In this document: piece by piece, positions 41,871 to 51,045 of the stretch
Layout: each line of letters opens with the position of its first letter
Numbering within the stretch: the first letter of the stretch is position 1
Assembly: GCF_900113255.1 (NCBI RefSeq)
Contig: NZ_FOOR01000002.1
Location: forward strand, 124,001-188,000
DNA from: Novosphingobium sp. CF614
Lineage (GTDB): Bacteria; Pseudomonadota; Alphaproteobacteria; Sphingomonadales; Sphingomonadaceae
Length of the DNA: 64,000 nucleotides
Direction: 5' to 3'
Notes under the pieces: model-generated
What the model saw: only the letters and a program-made list of their open reading frames with translations
The model's database searches: none
Told to the model about the DNA's origin: nothing
Made by a program: the position numbers and the translations under genes

Positions 41871-42200
41871 ATGTCCGACGTCAACGCCCGCATCGGCGAA
41901 ATTGTAAACAGCAACGACATCGTCCTGTTCATGAAGGGAACCCCGCTGTTCCCGCAGTGCGGCTTCTCCAGCCGCGCCATCGCCATCCTCGAGCATCTGG
42001 GCGTGCCCTATGAGAGCGTGGACGTGCTGCAGGACATGGAAATCCGCCAGGGCATCAAGTCGTTTTCCGACTGGCCGACGATCCCGCAGCTCTACATCAA
42101 GGGCGAGTTCGTGGGCGGCAGCGACATCATGATGGAAATGTACGAAGCGGGCGAGTTGCACCAGCTCCTGACCCAGGCGGGCATCGCCGCCCAGGGCTGA
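41871..42200 (+). CDS. grxD: Monothiol (CGFS) glutaredoxin, Grx4 type
   Basis: A 109-residue monothiol glutaredoxin that carries [2Fe-2S] clusters. The active site MKGTPLFPQCGFSSRAIAIL places Cys30 in CGFS; glutathione-binding segments WPTIPQLYIKGEFVGGSDIMMEMYEAGEL are intact. It acts with the adjacent BolA. ATG 41871 follows bolA closely and both are probably on one transcript with DUF1476. A large hairpin (42296-42352) downstream could stop transcription. Confidence 0.96.
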   Translation: MSDVNARIGEIVNSNDIVLFMKGTPLFPQCGFSSRAIAILEHLGVPYESVDVLQDMEIRQGIKSFSDWPTIPQLYIKGEFVGGSDIMMEMYEAGELHQLLTQAGIAAQG

Positions 42201-42295
42201 ACGCCCGGCGCGTTTCCACCCGGCGCATCGCGCCCGGAATCCGCTCCATACCCAATCTCAGTGATCGGAACTCTCGCTTCCCTTTCGCTTGGTCA

Positions 42296-42352
42296 TTGCG
42301 GGCGCGGCAATCCGAGGCGGAGCCAAACCGCCCTGGATTGCCGCGCCCGCAA
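42296..42352. repeat. Long hairpin inside the composite intergenic repeat
   Basis: TTGCGGGCGCGGCAATCC (42296-42313) and GGATTGCCGCGCCCGCAA (42335-42352) are perfect 18-bp arms around a 21-nt loop. Flanks GGTCATTGCG and TTGACGAAAGG, and outer segments GTGATCGGAACTCTCGCTTC and AACGAGTCTC, recur near 34660, 39760, 18790 and 52950. Confidence 0.8.
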
Positions 42353-42402
42353 TTGACGAAAGGGGAAAACGAGTCTCCGCCCGGGAGGCCCGGTATCAAC
42401 CC

Positions 42403-42429
42403 CGCTCACCCTGAGCTTGTCGAAGGATG
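42403..42429 (+). repeat. Palindromic dispersed repeat, GAGCYTGTCGA family
   Basis: CACCCT (42407-42412), core GAGCTTGTCGA, AGGATG (42424-42429); arms pair with one mismatch. Confidence 0.7.
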
Positions 42430-42697
42430 AACGGGTCTCAGAATGTTCGGGAGGGTTTGCTCGGGGAGGCGGGGCCGGGAGACTTGTCGGCCCCGCCTCT
42501 GTCGAGACTGCTTTGGGGTACGTGATTGGTATAAGCACAAGCCGTGCCAAATAATATTTTCCCTGAATTTCCGTCCTTTCCTGGCACGATTTGTCCGCTC
42601 GCGAATGCGTGGATGTAAAGCATTCCGACAGGGGCTTGCCGCGATCGGCATTTCTTTTCCGCTTGCCTGCCGGCGGCTGGCGCGCGAAAGCCCGGCG

Positions 42698-43492
42698 ATG
42701 CACGCGACCGCTCCTTCAGACCAGCCGATACCCGCGCATGGCCCCGCCGTGGTCCCCGCCGCGACCGTCGTGATCTTTCGCCGGCCCGCGGATGGCGGCG
42801 CTCCCGAACTGCTGATGGTCCAGCGCGCGCGGGAAATGCGCTTTGCCGGCGGGGCCGCCGTGTTCCCCGGTGGCCGCGTGGACCCCAGCGACCGCGAACT
42901 CGCGCGGCGGCTGATGCCGGATGAAGCGGAAGAGATCGCCGCCGCCCGCATCGCGGGAATTCGCGAAACGCTGGAGGAGACCGGGCTGATGATCGCCACG
43001 CGCGCGCCGATCAGCGCGGGGGAAGCGGCGGAGGCGCGGCGCATGCTGCTGGAGAGCGGCAGCCTGGCGCCCGTGCTGCGGCACTTCGGCTGGGAACTGG
43101 CGCCAGAGGCCCTGACGCTTTACGCGCACTGGTGCCCCTTGCGCGACAAGGCCTTCGACACGCGTTTCTTCGTGACCGATCTGGGCACCGGCGCGGTCGA
43201 AGTGACGATCGACGAGACCGAGAACACGCGCCTGTTCTGGACCAGCGCGGCCAGCGCGCTCGAAATGGCGCGCCGCGGTGAGATCAGCGTGATCTTCCCC
43301 ACCCATCGCAACCTTGAACGGCTGGCGCAGTTCTCCTGCTTCGCCGACGCGCTGGCCGACATCGCCGCGCACCCGGTATCCCGCATCCATCCCCACCTTG
43401 AGCAGCGCCTGGACGAGGAATGGCTGGTGATCGCCGACGGCCACGGCTATCCGGTCGTGGGGCAGCCCAAGGCGACTTCCAAGCGCGGCTGA
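42698..43492 (+). CDS. NUDIX hydrolase
   Basis: A 264-residue NUDIX protein that cleaves a nucleoside-diphosphate-linked substrate. The Nudix box is split but recognisable: GGAAVFPGGRVDPSDRELARRL then IAAARIAGIRETLEETGLMI, with the REtlEETGL catalytic helix intact. The length and the insertion before the helix resemble the larger NUDT7/NUDT19-like acyl-CoA or ADP-sugar group. Substrate is unknown. ATG 42698 is used; the frame is open further upstream to 42443 without conserved character. Confidence 0.87.
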   Translation: MHATAPSDQPIPAHGPAVVPAATVVIFRRPADGGAPELLMVQRAREMRFAGGAAVFPGGRVDPSDRELARRLMPDEAEEIAAARIAGIRETLEETGLMIATRAPISAGEAAEARRMLLESGSLAPVLRHFGWELAPEALTLYAHWCPLRDKAFDTRFFVTDLGTGAVEVTIDETENTRLFWTSAASALEMARRGEISVIFPTHRNLERLAQFSCFADALADIAAHPVSRIHPHLEQRLDEEWLVIADGHGYPVVGQPKATSKRG

Positions 43493-43530
43493 GCGCACGA
43501 GGTGGGGGGCGGGACGGCGGCGCGCCAACG

Positions 43531-43556
43531 GTCCTTCGACAAGCTCAGGACGAGCG
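43531..43556 (-). repeat. Palindromic dispersed repeat, GAGCYTGTCGA family
   Basis: On the minus strand GTCCT, core GAGCTTGTCGA, AGGAC; arms are 43531-43535 and 43547-43551. Located between the stops of the convergent NUDIX and chemoreceptor genes. Confidence 0.75.
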
Positions 43557-43612
43557 GGGGCAGCGCCTATTTTCGGTTCTCGCGCCCGACGTGTTCAGCG
43601 GTATCCGGGTGT

Positions 43613-45436
43613 TCAGAACTCCGACCAGTCGGAATTGTCGACAACCTGCATCGCGGCGGCGGCCGGCATCGAGCCGCCCCGGGCGGCCCGGCCCGGGCGC
43701 GCGGCGCGCGCGGGGGCGAAGGGCACGACGGTTTCGTCGCCGATCCGGAAGCCGCCGACCAGCGCCGCAAGGGCATCCGCCTCGCTCGCCAGGCTGCGCG
43801 CCGCCGCCGTCGATTCCTCGACCATCGCCGCGTTCTGCTGGGTCACCACGTCCATCTTGCCTATCGTCTCGTTGGTTTGGCGCAGCTTGTTCGACTGGTC
43901 GGACGAGGCGGCGCTGATATGGGTCACCACCTGGGTGGCGGTATCGATGCGGCCGATGATCGACGTCAGCGCATCGCCGGTCTTGCGCACCATGTCCACG
44001 CCCGAAGCGACTTGCGCGGAACTGGTCTCGATCAGCGCGCGAATGTCCCTGGCCGCGTCGGCGGAGCGCTGGGCCAAGCCGCGCACCTCGTTGGCGACGA
44101 CCGCGAAACCCTTGCCCGCATCGCCCGCGCGCGCCGCCTCGACACCCGCATTGAGCGCCAGCAGGTTGGTCTGGAAGGCGATCGAATCGATCACCGAAAT
44201 GATCTGGCCGATTTCGGCGGTCGATTTCTCGATCTGCTCCATCGCCGAAACCGCCTGGCCAACCACTTCGCCGCCGCGCCGTGCCTCGCTTACCGCGGCA
44301 TCGACGCCCAGGTGCGCCTCGGCCGCGCTCTGCGCGGTATCGCGCAGCGCCGCGGTGAGAACACTGACCGCGGCCGCGGCCTGGCCCAGTTCGCTGGCAT
44401 GATGCTCGGTGCGCTGGGCCAGGTCGTCGGAAGCCTGGCTGATCTCCATCGAACCGGTGCGGATCGCGTGGGTCGAACGCGAGACCGACTGCATCGCGTC
44501 GCGCAGGCGCGCGGCAGTGGCATTGAAATCCTGCTCCAGCCGCCGATAGGCCGCGCCCAGCGCGGGCAGCGCCACCGTCAGGTCGCCATCGGCCATCGCG
44601 CGAAGCCGGTCGCCGACCAGCTCGATCATCTCGCGCGCCTCTTCGTCGCCGCGTTCCTTGTCGCGCAGCGCGTCGCGCAGCCGGGCGGCGGCGCGGGCCA
44701 GTTCGCCCACCTCGTCCTCGCGGTCCAGATATTCGATCGGCTCTTCGAAGCGGCCGCTTTCGATCGCGCCGATCGCCGTGCGCAGCGAATTCAGTTCGTC
44801 GCCGATGCTGTTGCGGATGGCGCGGGCCAGCAGATAGGATACCAGCCCCACCAGGCCGGCAAGCCCCACGGTCAACGCCATGACCCACTTGGACAGGCTC
44901 TGCTGCGTCGCCGCGATCGCTTCGCTGCGCGCTATCACGGGTTCGCGAATCTTCTCGATGCTGTCATCGACGTCGTTGCCGATGGCGGTGACGCGGTCCA
45001 GCGCCGCCTTGTCGGTCCCGCCCTGCGCGAAGGCCGCTTCGGCCGCGGCGAGATAGTCCCTGGTCTTGCCGCCGACGATATCGACCTGCGCGATTTCCTC
45101 CACGGCCGCACGGCTGCGCGTATTCGCGATCGAAGTCCCGAAGTCCTTCGCGTTGCTCTGCCAGCCTTCCCTGGTTTCGTCCGTTCCGAATACCGCGTTG
45201 CGGAACACGTCCCGTTCAAGCGAGGCGAAATCCTTTTCAAGAAGCGCCGCGTAAAGCGCCTCCTGCGAGGTCGCCTCGTCAAGCGTGAGCATCCGCAGCG
45301 ACAACAGCGAGCCAATCACGACGGTGGCCACAAGGCACAGCGCCAGGACCACCGCCGCCACCGATTGCAAGGCAAGCCGGCGGGTGATCGATTGACGGCG
45401 CAGCCAGCTGGTGCCCTGCGCGGACGCGAAAGCCAT
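43613..45436 (-). CDS. Methyl-accepting chemotaxis protein, orphan
   Basis: A 607-residue transmembrane chemoreceptor. TM1 is near 22-48 and TM2 near 186-208 with a helical periplasmic domain between ([26 protein letters not shown]...), then a HAMP domain near 210-262. The cytoplasmic signalling hairpin has the tip [54 protein letters not shown]. The C-terminus [10 protein letters not shown] fits the xWxxF pentapeptide that tethers CheR/CheB in some receptors. No che or flagellar gene is in the window. It is transcribed alone. Confidence 0.93.
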   Translation of the reverse strand: MAFASAQGTSWLRRQSITRRLALQSVAAVVLALCLVATVVIGSLLSLRMLTLDEATSQEALYAALLEKDFASLERDVFRNAVFGTDETREGWQSNAKDFGTSIANTRSRAAVEEIAQVDIVGGKTRDYLAAAEAAFAQGGTDKAALDRVTAIGNDVDDSIEKIREPVIARSEAIAATQQSLSKWVMALTVGLAGLVGLVSYLLARAIRNSIGDELNSLRTAIGAIESGRFEEPIEYLDREDEVGELARAAARLRDALRDKERGDEEAREMIELVGDRLRAMADGDLTVALPALGAAYRRLEQDFNATAARLRDAMQSVSRSTHAIRTGSMEISQASDDLAQRTEHHASELGQAAAAVSVLTAALRDTAQSAAEAHLGVDAAVSEARRGGEVVGQAVSAMEQIEKSTAEIGQIISVIDSIAFQTNLLALNAGVEAARAGDAGKGFAVVANEVRGLAQRSADAARDIRALIETSSAQVASGVDMVRKTGDALTSIIGRIDTATQVVTHISAASSDQSNKLRQTNETIGKMDVVTQQNAAMVEESTAAARSLASEADALAALVGGFRIGDETVVPFAPARAARPGRAARGGSMPAAAAMQVVDNSDWSEF

Positions 45437-45628
45437 GGACGTTTTACCCTTTCCTCCAGAATGCGTCGGAGATCACGGCGCAAACCGTTCTCCGCAGTCC
45501 GCGAGGATAGGTGCGGCTTCCTGAATTTCGGACTCTCGCATCGTTAAGCGATTGCCCTGAGGCGAATGGTAAATTCTGGCCGGGCCGGCCCCCGGTCCGG
45601 CTCATGCCGGCGAGCCCGCTTCCGGCGG

Positions 45629-46597
45629 CTATGCGGCCTTCGCGGCCGCCGCGAATCGCCGGGCCAGCACCGCGCAGACCATCAGCTGGATCTGGTGAAA
45701 GAACATCAGCGGCAGGATCACCGCGCCCACCTGCGTCGGCGCGAACAGCACGCCGGCAAGCGGCACGCCGGTGGCCAGGCTCTTCTTGGAGCCGCAGAAC
45801 AGCAGGACGATGCGATCCTCCCGGGCAAAGCCCAGCGCCTTGCCGATCAGGACCGCCGCGATCATCACCGCCGCCAGCACCGCCAGCGAGAGCGCGGCGA
45901 TCAGGCCGAGCTCGCCGGGGGTGACCCGGCCCCACAGCCCTTCCAGCACCGCCGCCCCGAACGCGGCATAGACCACCAGCAGGATCGATCCCCGGTCCAC
46001 GTAGCCAAGGACCTGCTTGTGCCGCGTCACGAAGCCGCCGATCCACGGCCGCAGGAAGTGGCCGGCCAGGAACGGCAGCAGCAGCTGCACCGCGATCGCC
46101 ACCACCGGATCGGTCGAAAACCCGCTCTGCCTGCCGGTAATCAACAGCGCCGTAAGCAGCGGCGTGGCGAAAATGCCCGCCAGGTTCGAGAACGAGGCGC
46201 TGCACACCGCGGCGGCGACGTTGCCCCCGGCGATCGCGGTGAACGCGATCGAGGACTGCACCGTCGAGGGCAGCAGGGTGAGGAACAGCACGCCCGTCGC
46301 CAGCGCCGGATCGAGGCCCGGGATCGCCTGCACGCCAAGGCCGATCAGCGGGAACAGCACGAAGGTCAGCGCCATGGTCGTCACGTGCAGCTTCCAGGCC
46401 CGCGCGCCATCGACGATCGCCTGGCGCGAGAGCTTGGCACCGTGCAGGAAGAACAGCAGCGCGATCCCCGCATCGGCGATCCCGCCGGCGATGTCCGCCC
46501 AGATTCCGCGCGCCGGCAGGATCGAGGCAAGGCCGACGGTGCCGACCAGCAGCAGCAGGTAAGGATCGATGTTCAACCGCGCGAGCAACCGGTTCAC
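45629..46597 (-). CDS. SBF-like (bile-acid:sodium symporter family) transporter
   Basis: An inner-membrane protein of 322 residues with about ten helices of the SBF-like family (YfeH type): NIDPYLLLLVGTVGLASILPARG, LFFLHGAKLSRQAIVDG, LPSTVQSSIAFTAIAGGNVAAAVCSASFSNLAGIFATPLL, FCGSKKSLATGVPLAGVLF. The crossed helices with conserved Asn/Ser/Pro form the ion site in this fold; cargo is unknown. GTG 46597 is chosen because it overlaps the upstream stop by 4 bp (GTGA); ATG 46627 is in frame. Confidence 0.87.
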   Translation of the reverse strand: MNRLLARLNIDPYLLLLVGTVGLASILPARGIWADIAGGIADAGIALLFFLHGAKLSRQAIVDGARAWKLHVTTMALTFVLFPLIGLGVQAIPGLDPALATGVLFLTLLPSTVQSSIAFTAIAGGNVAAAVCSASFSNLAGIFATPLLTALLITGRQSGFSTDPVVAIAVQLLLPFLAGHFLRPWIGGFVTRHKQVLGYVDRGSILLVVYAAFGAAVLEGLWGRVTPGELGLIAALSLAVLAAVMIAAVLIGKALGFAREDRIVLLFCGSKKSLATGVPLAGVLFAPTQVGAVILPLMFFHQIQLMVCAVLARRFAAAAKAA

Positions 46598-47526
46598 GGC
46601 CGCAGCCACTTGTGCTCGCGATACCATTGCGCGGTGGACCTGAAGCCCTCGCGCGTTTCGATCCGCGGCGCCCAGATGGCGGCGGGCACCGCCGCCTCGG
46701 GCGAGGCCACCCAGTCCGGATGGCTGTAGTAAGCCGCGCGGTCCATCGTCATCTTGGCCTTGGTGCCGCGAAAGAAGCCGTCCAGCCGCGCCGCCCATTC
46801 CAGCGCCCCGCGCGACAGTCCCAGGACTTTCGGGCGCTTGCCCACCGCCCCGCCGATCGCCCGGGCGGCCTCATGGTGATCCCATCCCCCGGGCCTGCCG
46901 TCGTCCGGTTCGAACATGCGGCCCGAAACCGCATCCCCGCCGGAAACCAGCGCGACGAGCAGCCGGGCAAGATCCTCGACATGGATCATCGAGGCGCGGC
47001 CCTCGCGCGGGACGGGGACCACCCCCCAGCGCGCGGCGCGGAACAGCTCGAACATCTCCTTGTCATGCGGCCCATAGATCGCCGGCGGCCGCACGATCGT
47101 CCAGTCGAGCGGGCTTGCCATCAGCAGCTTTTCCGCGCGCGCCTTCGACGCGCCATAGGCGGACAGTTCCGGCTCGCGCGCGGAAAGCGACGAGACATGG
47201 ACGAAGCGGGGTATGCCCTTGGCGATCGCCGTCTCGATCAGGTTGAGCGTGCCGGTGACGTTGCCTTGCTCGAAGCCCGCGGGATCGGGGGCGTTGATGA
47301 CCCCGGCCACGTGGATGGTCGCTTCCACCCCGCGCGTCAGTTCGGAAAGCGAGGCGGTGTCCGCCAGTTCGCCCCGCACCCATCGCACGTGCTCTCGCGC
47401 CGGCTGCTCGCGGCGGGTCAGCGCCCGCACCGCATAGCCGGCAGCCAGCACCGCATCGAGCGTGGCCTGCCCGACGAAGCCGGTGGCGCCGGTGAGCGCC
47501 ACGGTGGGACGGTCGGTTTCGATCAC
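46594..47526 (-). CDS. NAD-dependent epimerase/dehydratase family protein (extended SDR)
   Basis: A 310-residue extended short-chain dehydrogenase. The Rossmann glycine motif GATGFVG is at 13-19 and the catalytic Tyr124-x3-Lys128 (AYGASKARAEK) is present, with VHVSSLSA upstream. The C-terminal half (MIHVEDLARLLVALVSG) is typical of the NDUFA9-like/sugar epimerase group; substrate is unknown. GTG 47526 overlaps the proB stop by 4 bp, and its own stop overlaps the SBF gene, making a proB-epimerase-transporter run. Confidence 0.88.
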   Translation of the reverse strand: MIETDRPTVALTGATGFVGQATLDAVLAAGYAVRALTRREQPAREHVRWVRGELADTASLSELTRGVEATIHVAGVINAPDPAGFEQGNVTGTLNLIETAIAKGIPRFVHVSSLSAREPELSAYGASKARAEKLLMASPLDWTIVRPPAIYGPHDKEMFELFRAARWGVVPVPREGRASMIHVEDLARLLVALVSGGDAVSGRMFEPDDGRPGGWDHHEAARAIGGAVGKRPKVLGLSRGALEWAARLDGFFRGTKAKMTMDRAAYYSHPDWVASPEAAVPAAIWAPRIETREGFRSTAQWYREHKWLRP

Positions 47527-48701
47527 GGCGTAAGGCCTTTCATCACGAGCTGGTCGCGGTGAACCACCGAGGAACGCGGCGCGTAGCCGAGCACGGCGGC
47601 CTGATCGCTCGAATGGAGGCCCCGGATCGCGGCGCATTCGGCCGCGTCGTATTCAGACAGGCCATGCGCGAGCACCCGGCCCTGCTCATCGTGGATCGCC
47701 ACGGGATCGCCGCGTTCGAACACGCCTTCCACCATCGATATCCCCTTGGCGAGCAGGCTGGATCCGCGCGACAGCGCCGCGGCGGCCCCGGCGTCGACCA
47801 CCAGCGTGCCCTTGAGCCTGAGCCGCCCGCCCAGCCAGGCCCGCTTGGACCCGCCGCGCACGCCGGCCTTGCGGCGCGGCAGGAACAGCGTGCCGACGCC
47901 GTCCCCGATACCACCCTGCATGCCCTGCCCGGCGATCCGGGCCACCGGCCGATCGTGCTGGCCATTGCCGATCACCAGGCAGATGCCCGCCAGTTCGGCG
48001 ATCTCGGCCGCCTGGAGCTTGGAAACCATCCCGCCCGAACCCATGCCGGAGTTCGATTCCGCGCTGGCCATGGCATGGACTTGCGCCGTCACGCCCTCGA
48101 CCACGGGGATCATCCGCGCACCCGCTTCCCGGGGATGGCGATCATAGAGCCCGTCGATGTCGGACAGCAGCATGACCGCGCTCGCCTGCGCCGCCTGGGC
48201 CACGCGCGCGGCAAGCCGGTCGTTGTCGCCGAAGCGGATTTCCTGGGTGGCCACCGAATCGTTCTCATTGACAACCGGCACCGCGCCGGCATCGAGCAGC
48301 CGCGTCAGCGTGGCGGTGACGTTGAGGTAGCGGCGCCGATCCTCCAGGTCATCGAGCGTAAGCAGCATCTGCGCGGCGATCAGTCCGTGGCTGCCCAGCA
48401 GTTCCGCCCACAGGCCCGAAAGCGCGATCTGGCCGACGGCGGCGGCGGCCTGCGCATCGGCAAGCGATCCGCGCCCGCCCTTGTCCAGCCCCAGGGTCGC
48501 CGCCCCGAGCGCGATCGCGCCCGAGGACACCACGATCACCCGCTGCCCGCGCGCGCGCGCCTCGGCGATCTCGGCCACCAGCCCGGCAAGCCACTCGCGC
48601 CGCACCCCTTCCTTGCCGACCAGCAGCGCCGAGCCGACCTTGAGCACAAGGAGCGGGCACTGGGCCTTGTCGGCAAGATCGGAAAGACGGGTGATCGGCA
48701 T
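47523..48701 (-). CDS. proB: Glutamate 5-kinase ProB
   Basis: ProB phosphorylates glutamate in the first step of proline synthesis and is feedback-inhibited by proline. The 392-residue protein has the kinase domain (PLLVLKVGSALLV, VIVVSSGAIALGA, VVNENDSVATQEIRFGDNDRLAARVA, MGSGGMVSKLQAAEIA) and a C-terminal PUA domain (about 300-375; KGTLVVDAGAAAALSRGSSLLAKGI). ATG 48701 is the family start. It lies downstream of obgE on the same strand, as in many proteobacteria; proA is not here, and proC is 3.3 kb away. Confidence 0.95.
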   Translation of the reverse strand: MPITRLSDLADKAQCPLLVLKVGSALLVGKEGVRREWLAGLVAEIAEARARGQRVIVVSSGAIALGAATLGLDKGGRGSLADAQAAAAVGQIALSGLWAELLGSHGLIAAQMLLTLDDLEDRRRYLNVTATLTRLLDAGAVPVVNENDSVATQEIRFGDNDRLAARVAQAAQASAVMLLSDIDGLYDRHPREAGARMIPVVEGVTAQVHAMASAESNSGMGSGGMVSKLQAAEIAELAGICLVIGNGQHDRPVARIAGQGMQGGIGDGVGTLFLPRRKAGVRGGSKRAWLGGRLRLKGTLVVDAGAAAALSRGSSLLAKGISMVEGVFERGDPVAIHDEQGRVLAHGLSEYDAAECAAIRGLHSSDQAAVLGYAPRSSVVHRDQLVMKGLTP

Positions 48702-48755
48702 GGGAACGCCAGCCTCTAGGAGAAATGCCGGCCGGTGGGAAGCGGGGTGTGGCGG

Positions 48756-48780
48756 GGCTTCGACAAGCTCAGCCCGAGCG
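48756..48780 (-). repeat. Palindromic dispersed repeat, GAGCYTGTCGA family
   Basis: On the minus strand GGGCT, core GAGCTTGTCGA, AGCCC; arms are 48755-48759 and 48771-48775. Located in the gap between obgE and proB. Confidence 0.75.
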
Positions 48781-48818
48781 GGATCGGGGGATGGCGGCCA
48801 GCGCATCGCGCCCGCAAC

Positions 48819-49874
48819 TCAGATCGGCGACCAGGGTCTTTCGTCCGCCTCTTCGCGCTCGCCTTCGGGCCGTTCCGTCACTGTCGCGGCGGGGAGGTAT
48901 TCGATCACCGCGTCCAGCAGCCTGGACATGCCCTTGCCGGTGGCGCCGGAGATCGGGAACACTTCGTCCGCGCCGGCCTTGAGCAGTTCCCTGGCATAGT
49001 CCGCCGCCAGCGCATCGTCGACGAGATCGATCTTGTTGAGGGCGACCAGGCGCGGCTTGTCCGCCAGGCCTTCGCCATAGGCTTCCAGTTCCTCCTCGAC
49101 GATGCGCATCGCCTCGACCGGATCGGTGCTGGAGATGTCGATGAGGTGGACGAGCACGCGGCAGCGCTCGATGTGGCCGAGGAACCGGTCGCCAACGCCG
49201 GCGCCGTCGGCCGCGCCCGCGATCAGGCCGGGAATGTCGGCGAGCACGAACTCACGGTCCTTGTGGCTGACCACGCCGAGCTGCGGGCGCAGCGTGGTGA
49301 AGGCGTAGTCGCCCACTTTGGCCTTGGTGTTCGACAGCGTGTTGATGAAAGTGGACTTGCCCGCGTTGGGCATGCCGACAAGACCGACGTCGGCAAGCAG
49401 CTTGAGCCGCAGCCAGACCCACATCTCCTGCGCCGGGATCCCCGGCTGGTGCTGGCGCGGCGCCCGGTTGGTGCTGGTCTTGTAGCTGGCGTTGCCCCGC
49501 CCGCCCATGCCGCCTTCGAGCAGGACCACGCGCTGACCGGCCTCCACCAGATCGGCCAGCACCGTCTCGCGGTCCTCGTCATCGATGACCTGGGTGCCCA
49601 CCGGCACCTTGACGACAAGGTCCTTGCCCGCCGCGCCGTTGCGGTTCTTGCCCATGCCGTGGCCGCCGCGCGGGGCCTTGAAGTGCTGGGTATAGCGAAA
49701 GTCGATCAGGGTATTGAGCCCCGCCACCGCTTCGAACACCACGTCACCGCCCTTGCCGCCGTTGCCGCCGTCGGGCCCGCCGTACTCGACGTATTTCTCG
49801 CGCCGGAACGACACGGCGCCGGGCCCGCCGGCGCCGGAGCGGATGTAGATCTTGGCCTGGTCGAGAAAGTGCAT
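48819..49874 (-). CDS. obgE: Obg-family GTPase ObgE/CgtA
   Basis: A ribosome-associated GTPase involved in 50S maturation and stress control. The 351-residue protein has the glycine-rich Obg fold ([37 protein letters not shown], then [15 protein letters not shown]) and the G domain with G1 GMPNAGKST near 168, G3 DIPGLI, G4 NKID. The C-terminus is short and acidic, as in other alphaproteobacteria. ATG 49874 starts just downstream of the tRNA-Ala gene. Confidence 0.96.
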   Translation of the reverse strand: MHFLDQAKIYIRSGAGGPGAVSFRREKYVEYGGPDGGNGGKGGDVVFEAVAGLNTLIDFRYTQHFKAPRGGHGMGKNRNGAAGKDLVVKVPVGTQVIDDEDRETVLADLVEAGQRVVLLEGGMGGRGNASYKTSTNRAPRQHQPGIPAQEMWVWLRLKLLADVGLVGMPNAGKSTFINTLSNTKAKVGDYAFTTLRPQLGVVSHKDREFVLADIPGLIAGAADGAGVGDRFLGHIERCRVLVHLIDISSTDPVEAMRIVEEELEAYGEGLADKPRLVALNKIDLVDDALAADYARELLKAGADEVFPISGATGKGMSRLLDAVIEYLPAATVTERPEGEREEADERPWSPI

Positions 49875-49919
49875 GGAATGTCTGTCCGACGGTTGGATGC
49901 GGCGCCTGCTGGTCCGCCA

Positions 49920-49950
49920 AAACGCGAACGGCCGCAGCAGTGTGCGGCCG
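49920..49950 (-). terminator. Hairpin downstream of tRNA-Ala, probable terminator
   Basis: CGGCCGCA (49929-49936) and TGCGGCCG (49943-49950) form an 8-bp stem with a 6-nt loop. On the minus strand it follows the tRNA end by about 20 nt and is followed by TTCGCGTTTT. It would end the tRNA transcript before obgE. Confidence 0.5.
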
Positions 49951-49971
49951 GCCGGCGGGAATATCAATTAC

Positions 49972-50047
<76 letters not shown>

Positions 50048-50165
50048 GTTCCAGTATCGTCACGCCGCGGTCCCGCCGCTTTGCGAGGCGCCCCCTTAGC
50101 GAAGAGAGCCCCGCCATGAAAGAGCTAAAATGCGCAAAGCGAAGATTAGAGCATAGAACCCGGCC

Positions 50166-50897
50166 TTACTGCACATAGCCCTCCCGCCGCGCCATGGTCT
50201 GCTGTTCGGAGGGACGCACCGTGATAAACCCGCCGCCATAGCGCGCCTGCCAGGCGGCAAGATCGGCGCGGTACTGCTCGTAACTGTCGAAGAACGCCTT
50301 GAACGGCGCTTCCATCTTGGCAAGGCCGGAGAACGAGTAAGCCTCGAACTGGCTGGGATCGACGGTCTGGAGTTCGATGGTAAGCTCCATCGCCGCCTGG
50401 CAGAAGCCGGTATCGACCGGCGGCAGCGAGAAGAAATTATAGACCTGGGTCTGGTAGCTCTCGAACGCGACAACCGCCGCCCGGCCGGTGTGCTGGGTCC
50501 TGAAGCTGCGGTCGATTTCCTTGTACGCGGAATCGAGCGGCTTGGCGTAAAACGCCAGGAAGCGCTTGTACCCCGCGAGAATCGGGGCGTACTGCGGCTC
50601 CACGCAGTTGAGCGCGGCGACGTTGTAGGCCGAACGCAGGTTCCATACCGCCTGCGAGGTGGAAATCCCGGTGTTGACCGTATGACGCACGCCATCCTGG
50701 GTGACCGGCGGAATGGTCATTTCCGGCGGCGCGCCCATCGGCGGGGCCGGCATCGGCGGGATGACGACCACCGGCGGCGGCGGCGGGGGCGGCGGCTTGG
50801 TCGCGCAGCCCGACAGCACCGCCATCATCAGGGTCATGGCCGAACCCGCCAGCAGCGGTAGCCCGCGACCAAGGCCTTTGAATTTGAGGTTTTCCAC
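50166..50897 (-). CDS. Lipoprotein with proline-rich linker, unknown function
   Basis: A 243-residue lipoprotein: the signal ends in the lipobox LSGC with Cys31, so it should be lipidated and membrane-anchored. A proline-rich stretch follows (KPPPPPPPPVVVIPPMPAPPMGAPP), then a helical domain of about 170 residues with Cys at ALNCVEP and TGFCQAA. No family is recognised. The start is GTG 50897. The run of eight prolines makes it a likely EF-P client. It lies between BI-1 and tRNA-Ala, with a terminator on each side. Confidence 0.75.
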   Translation of the reverse strand: MENLKFKGLGRGLPLLAGSAMTLMMAVLSGCATKPPPPPPPPVVVIPPMPAPPMGAPPEMTIPPVTQDGVRHTVNTGISTSQAVWNLRSAYNVAALNCVEPQYAPILAGYKRFLAFYAKPLDSAYKEIDRSFRTQHTGRAAVVAFESYQTQVYNFFSLPPVDTGFCQAAMELTIELQTVDPSQFEAYSFSGLAKMEAPFKAFFDSYEQYRADLAAWQARYGGGFITVRPSEQQTMARREGYVQ

Positions 50898-50942
50898 CCG
50901 TCAACTTCTCCAATCTCAGCGCCCGAACCCTACCCTCCGCCG

Positions 50943-50984
50943 GCCACAAAGGAAATGCCCGGTGCGACGAAACGCACCGGGCAT
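50943..50984 (-). terminator. Intrinsic terminator of the Bax-inhibitor-1 gene
   Basis: ATGCCCGGTGCG (50955-50966) and CGCACCGGGCAT (50973-50984) form a perfect 12-bp stem with a 6-nt loop. On the minus strand it is followed by TTTCCTTTG and lies about 60 bp past the BI-1 stop. Confidence 0.8.
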
Positions 50985-51045
50985 CCTAACCAGTTGATTC
51001 TTAGGCTGTGGATTACCCGCGCACGGTTCCCGCGCGGGTGAAATC

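Larger units (their letters stand above)
42201..42697. other. Intergenic region with dispersed repeats
   Basis: These 497 bp between grxD and the NUDIX gene hold no convincing gene. The left half (about 42250-42430) consists of a composite repeat with a long hairpin plus a GAGCYTGTCGA palindrome. The right half is less structured and AT-richer around 42530-42600, likely the NUDIX promoter. Confidence 0.6.
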
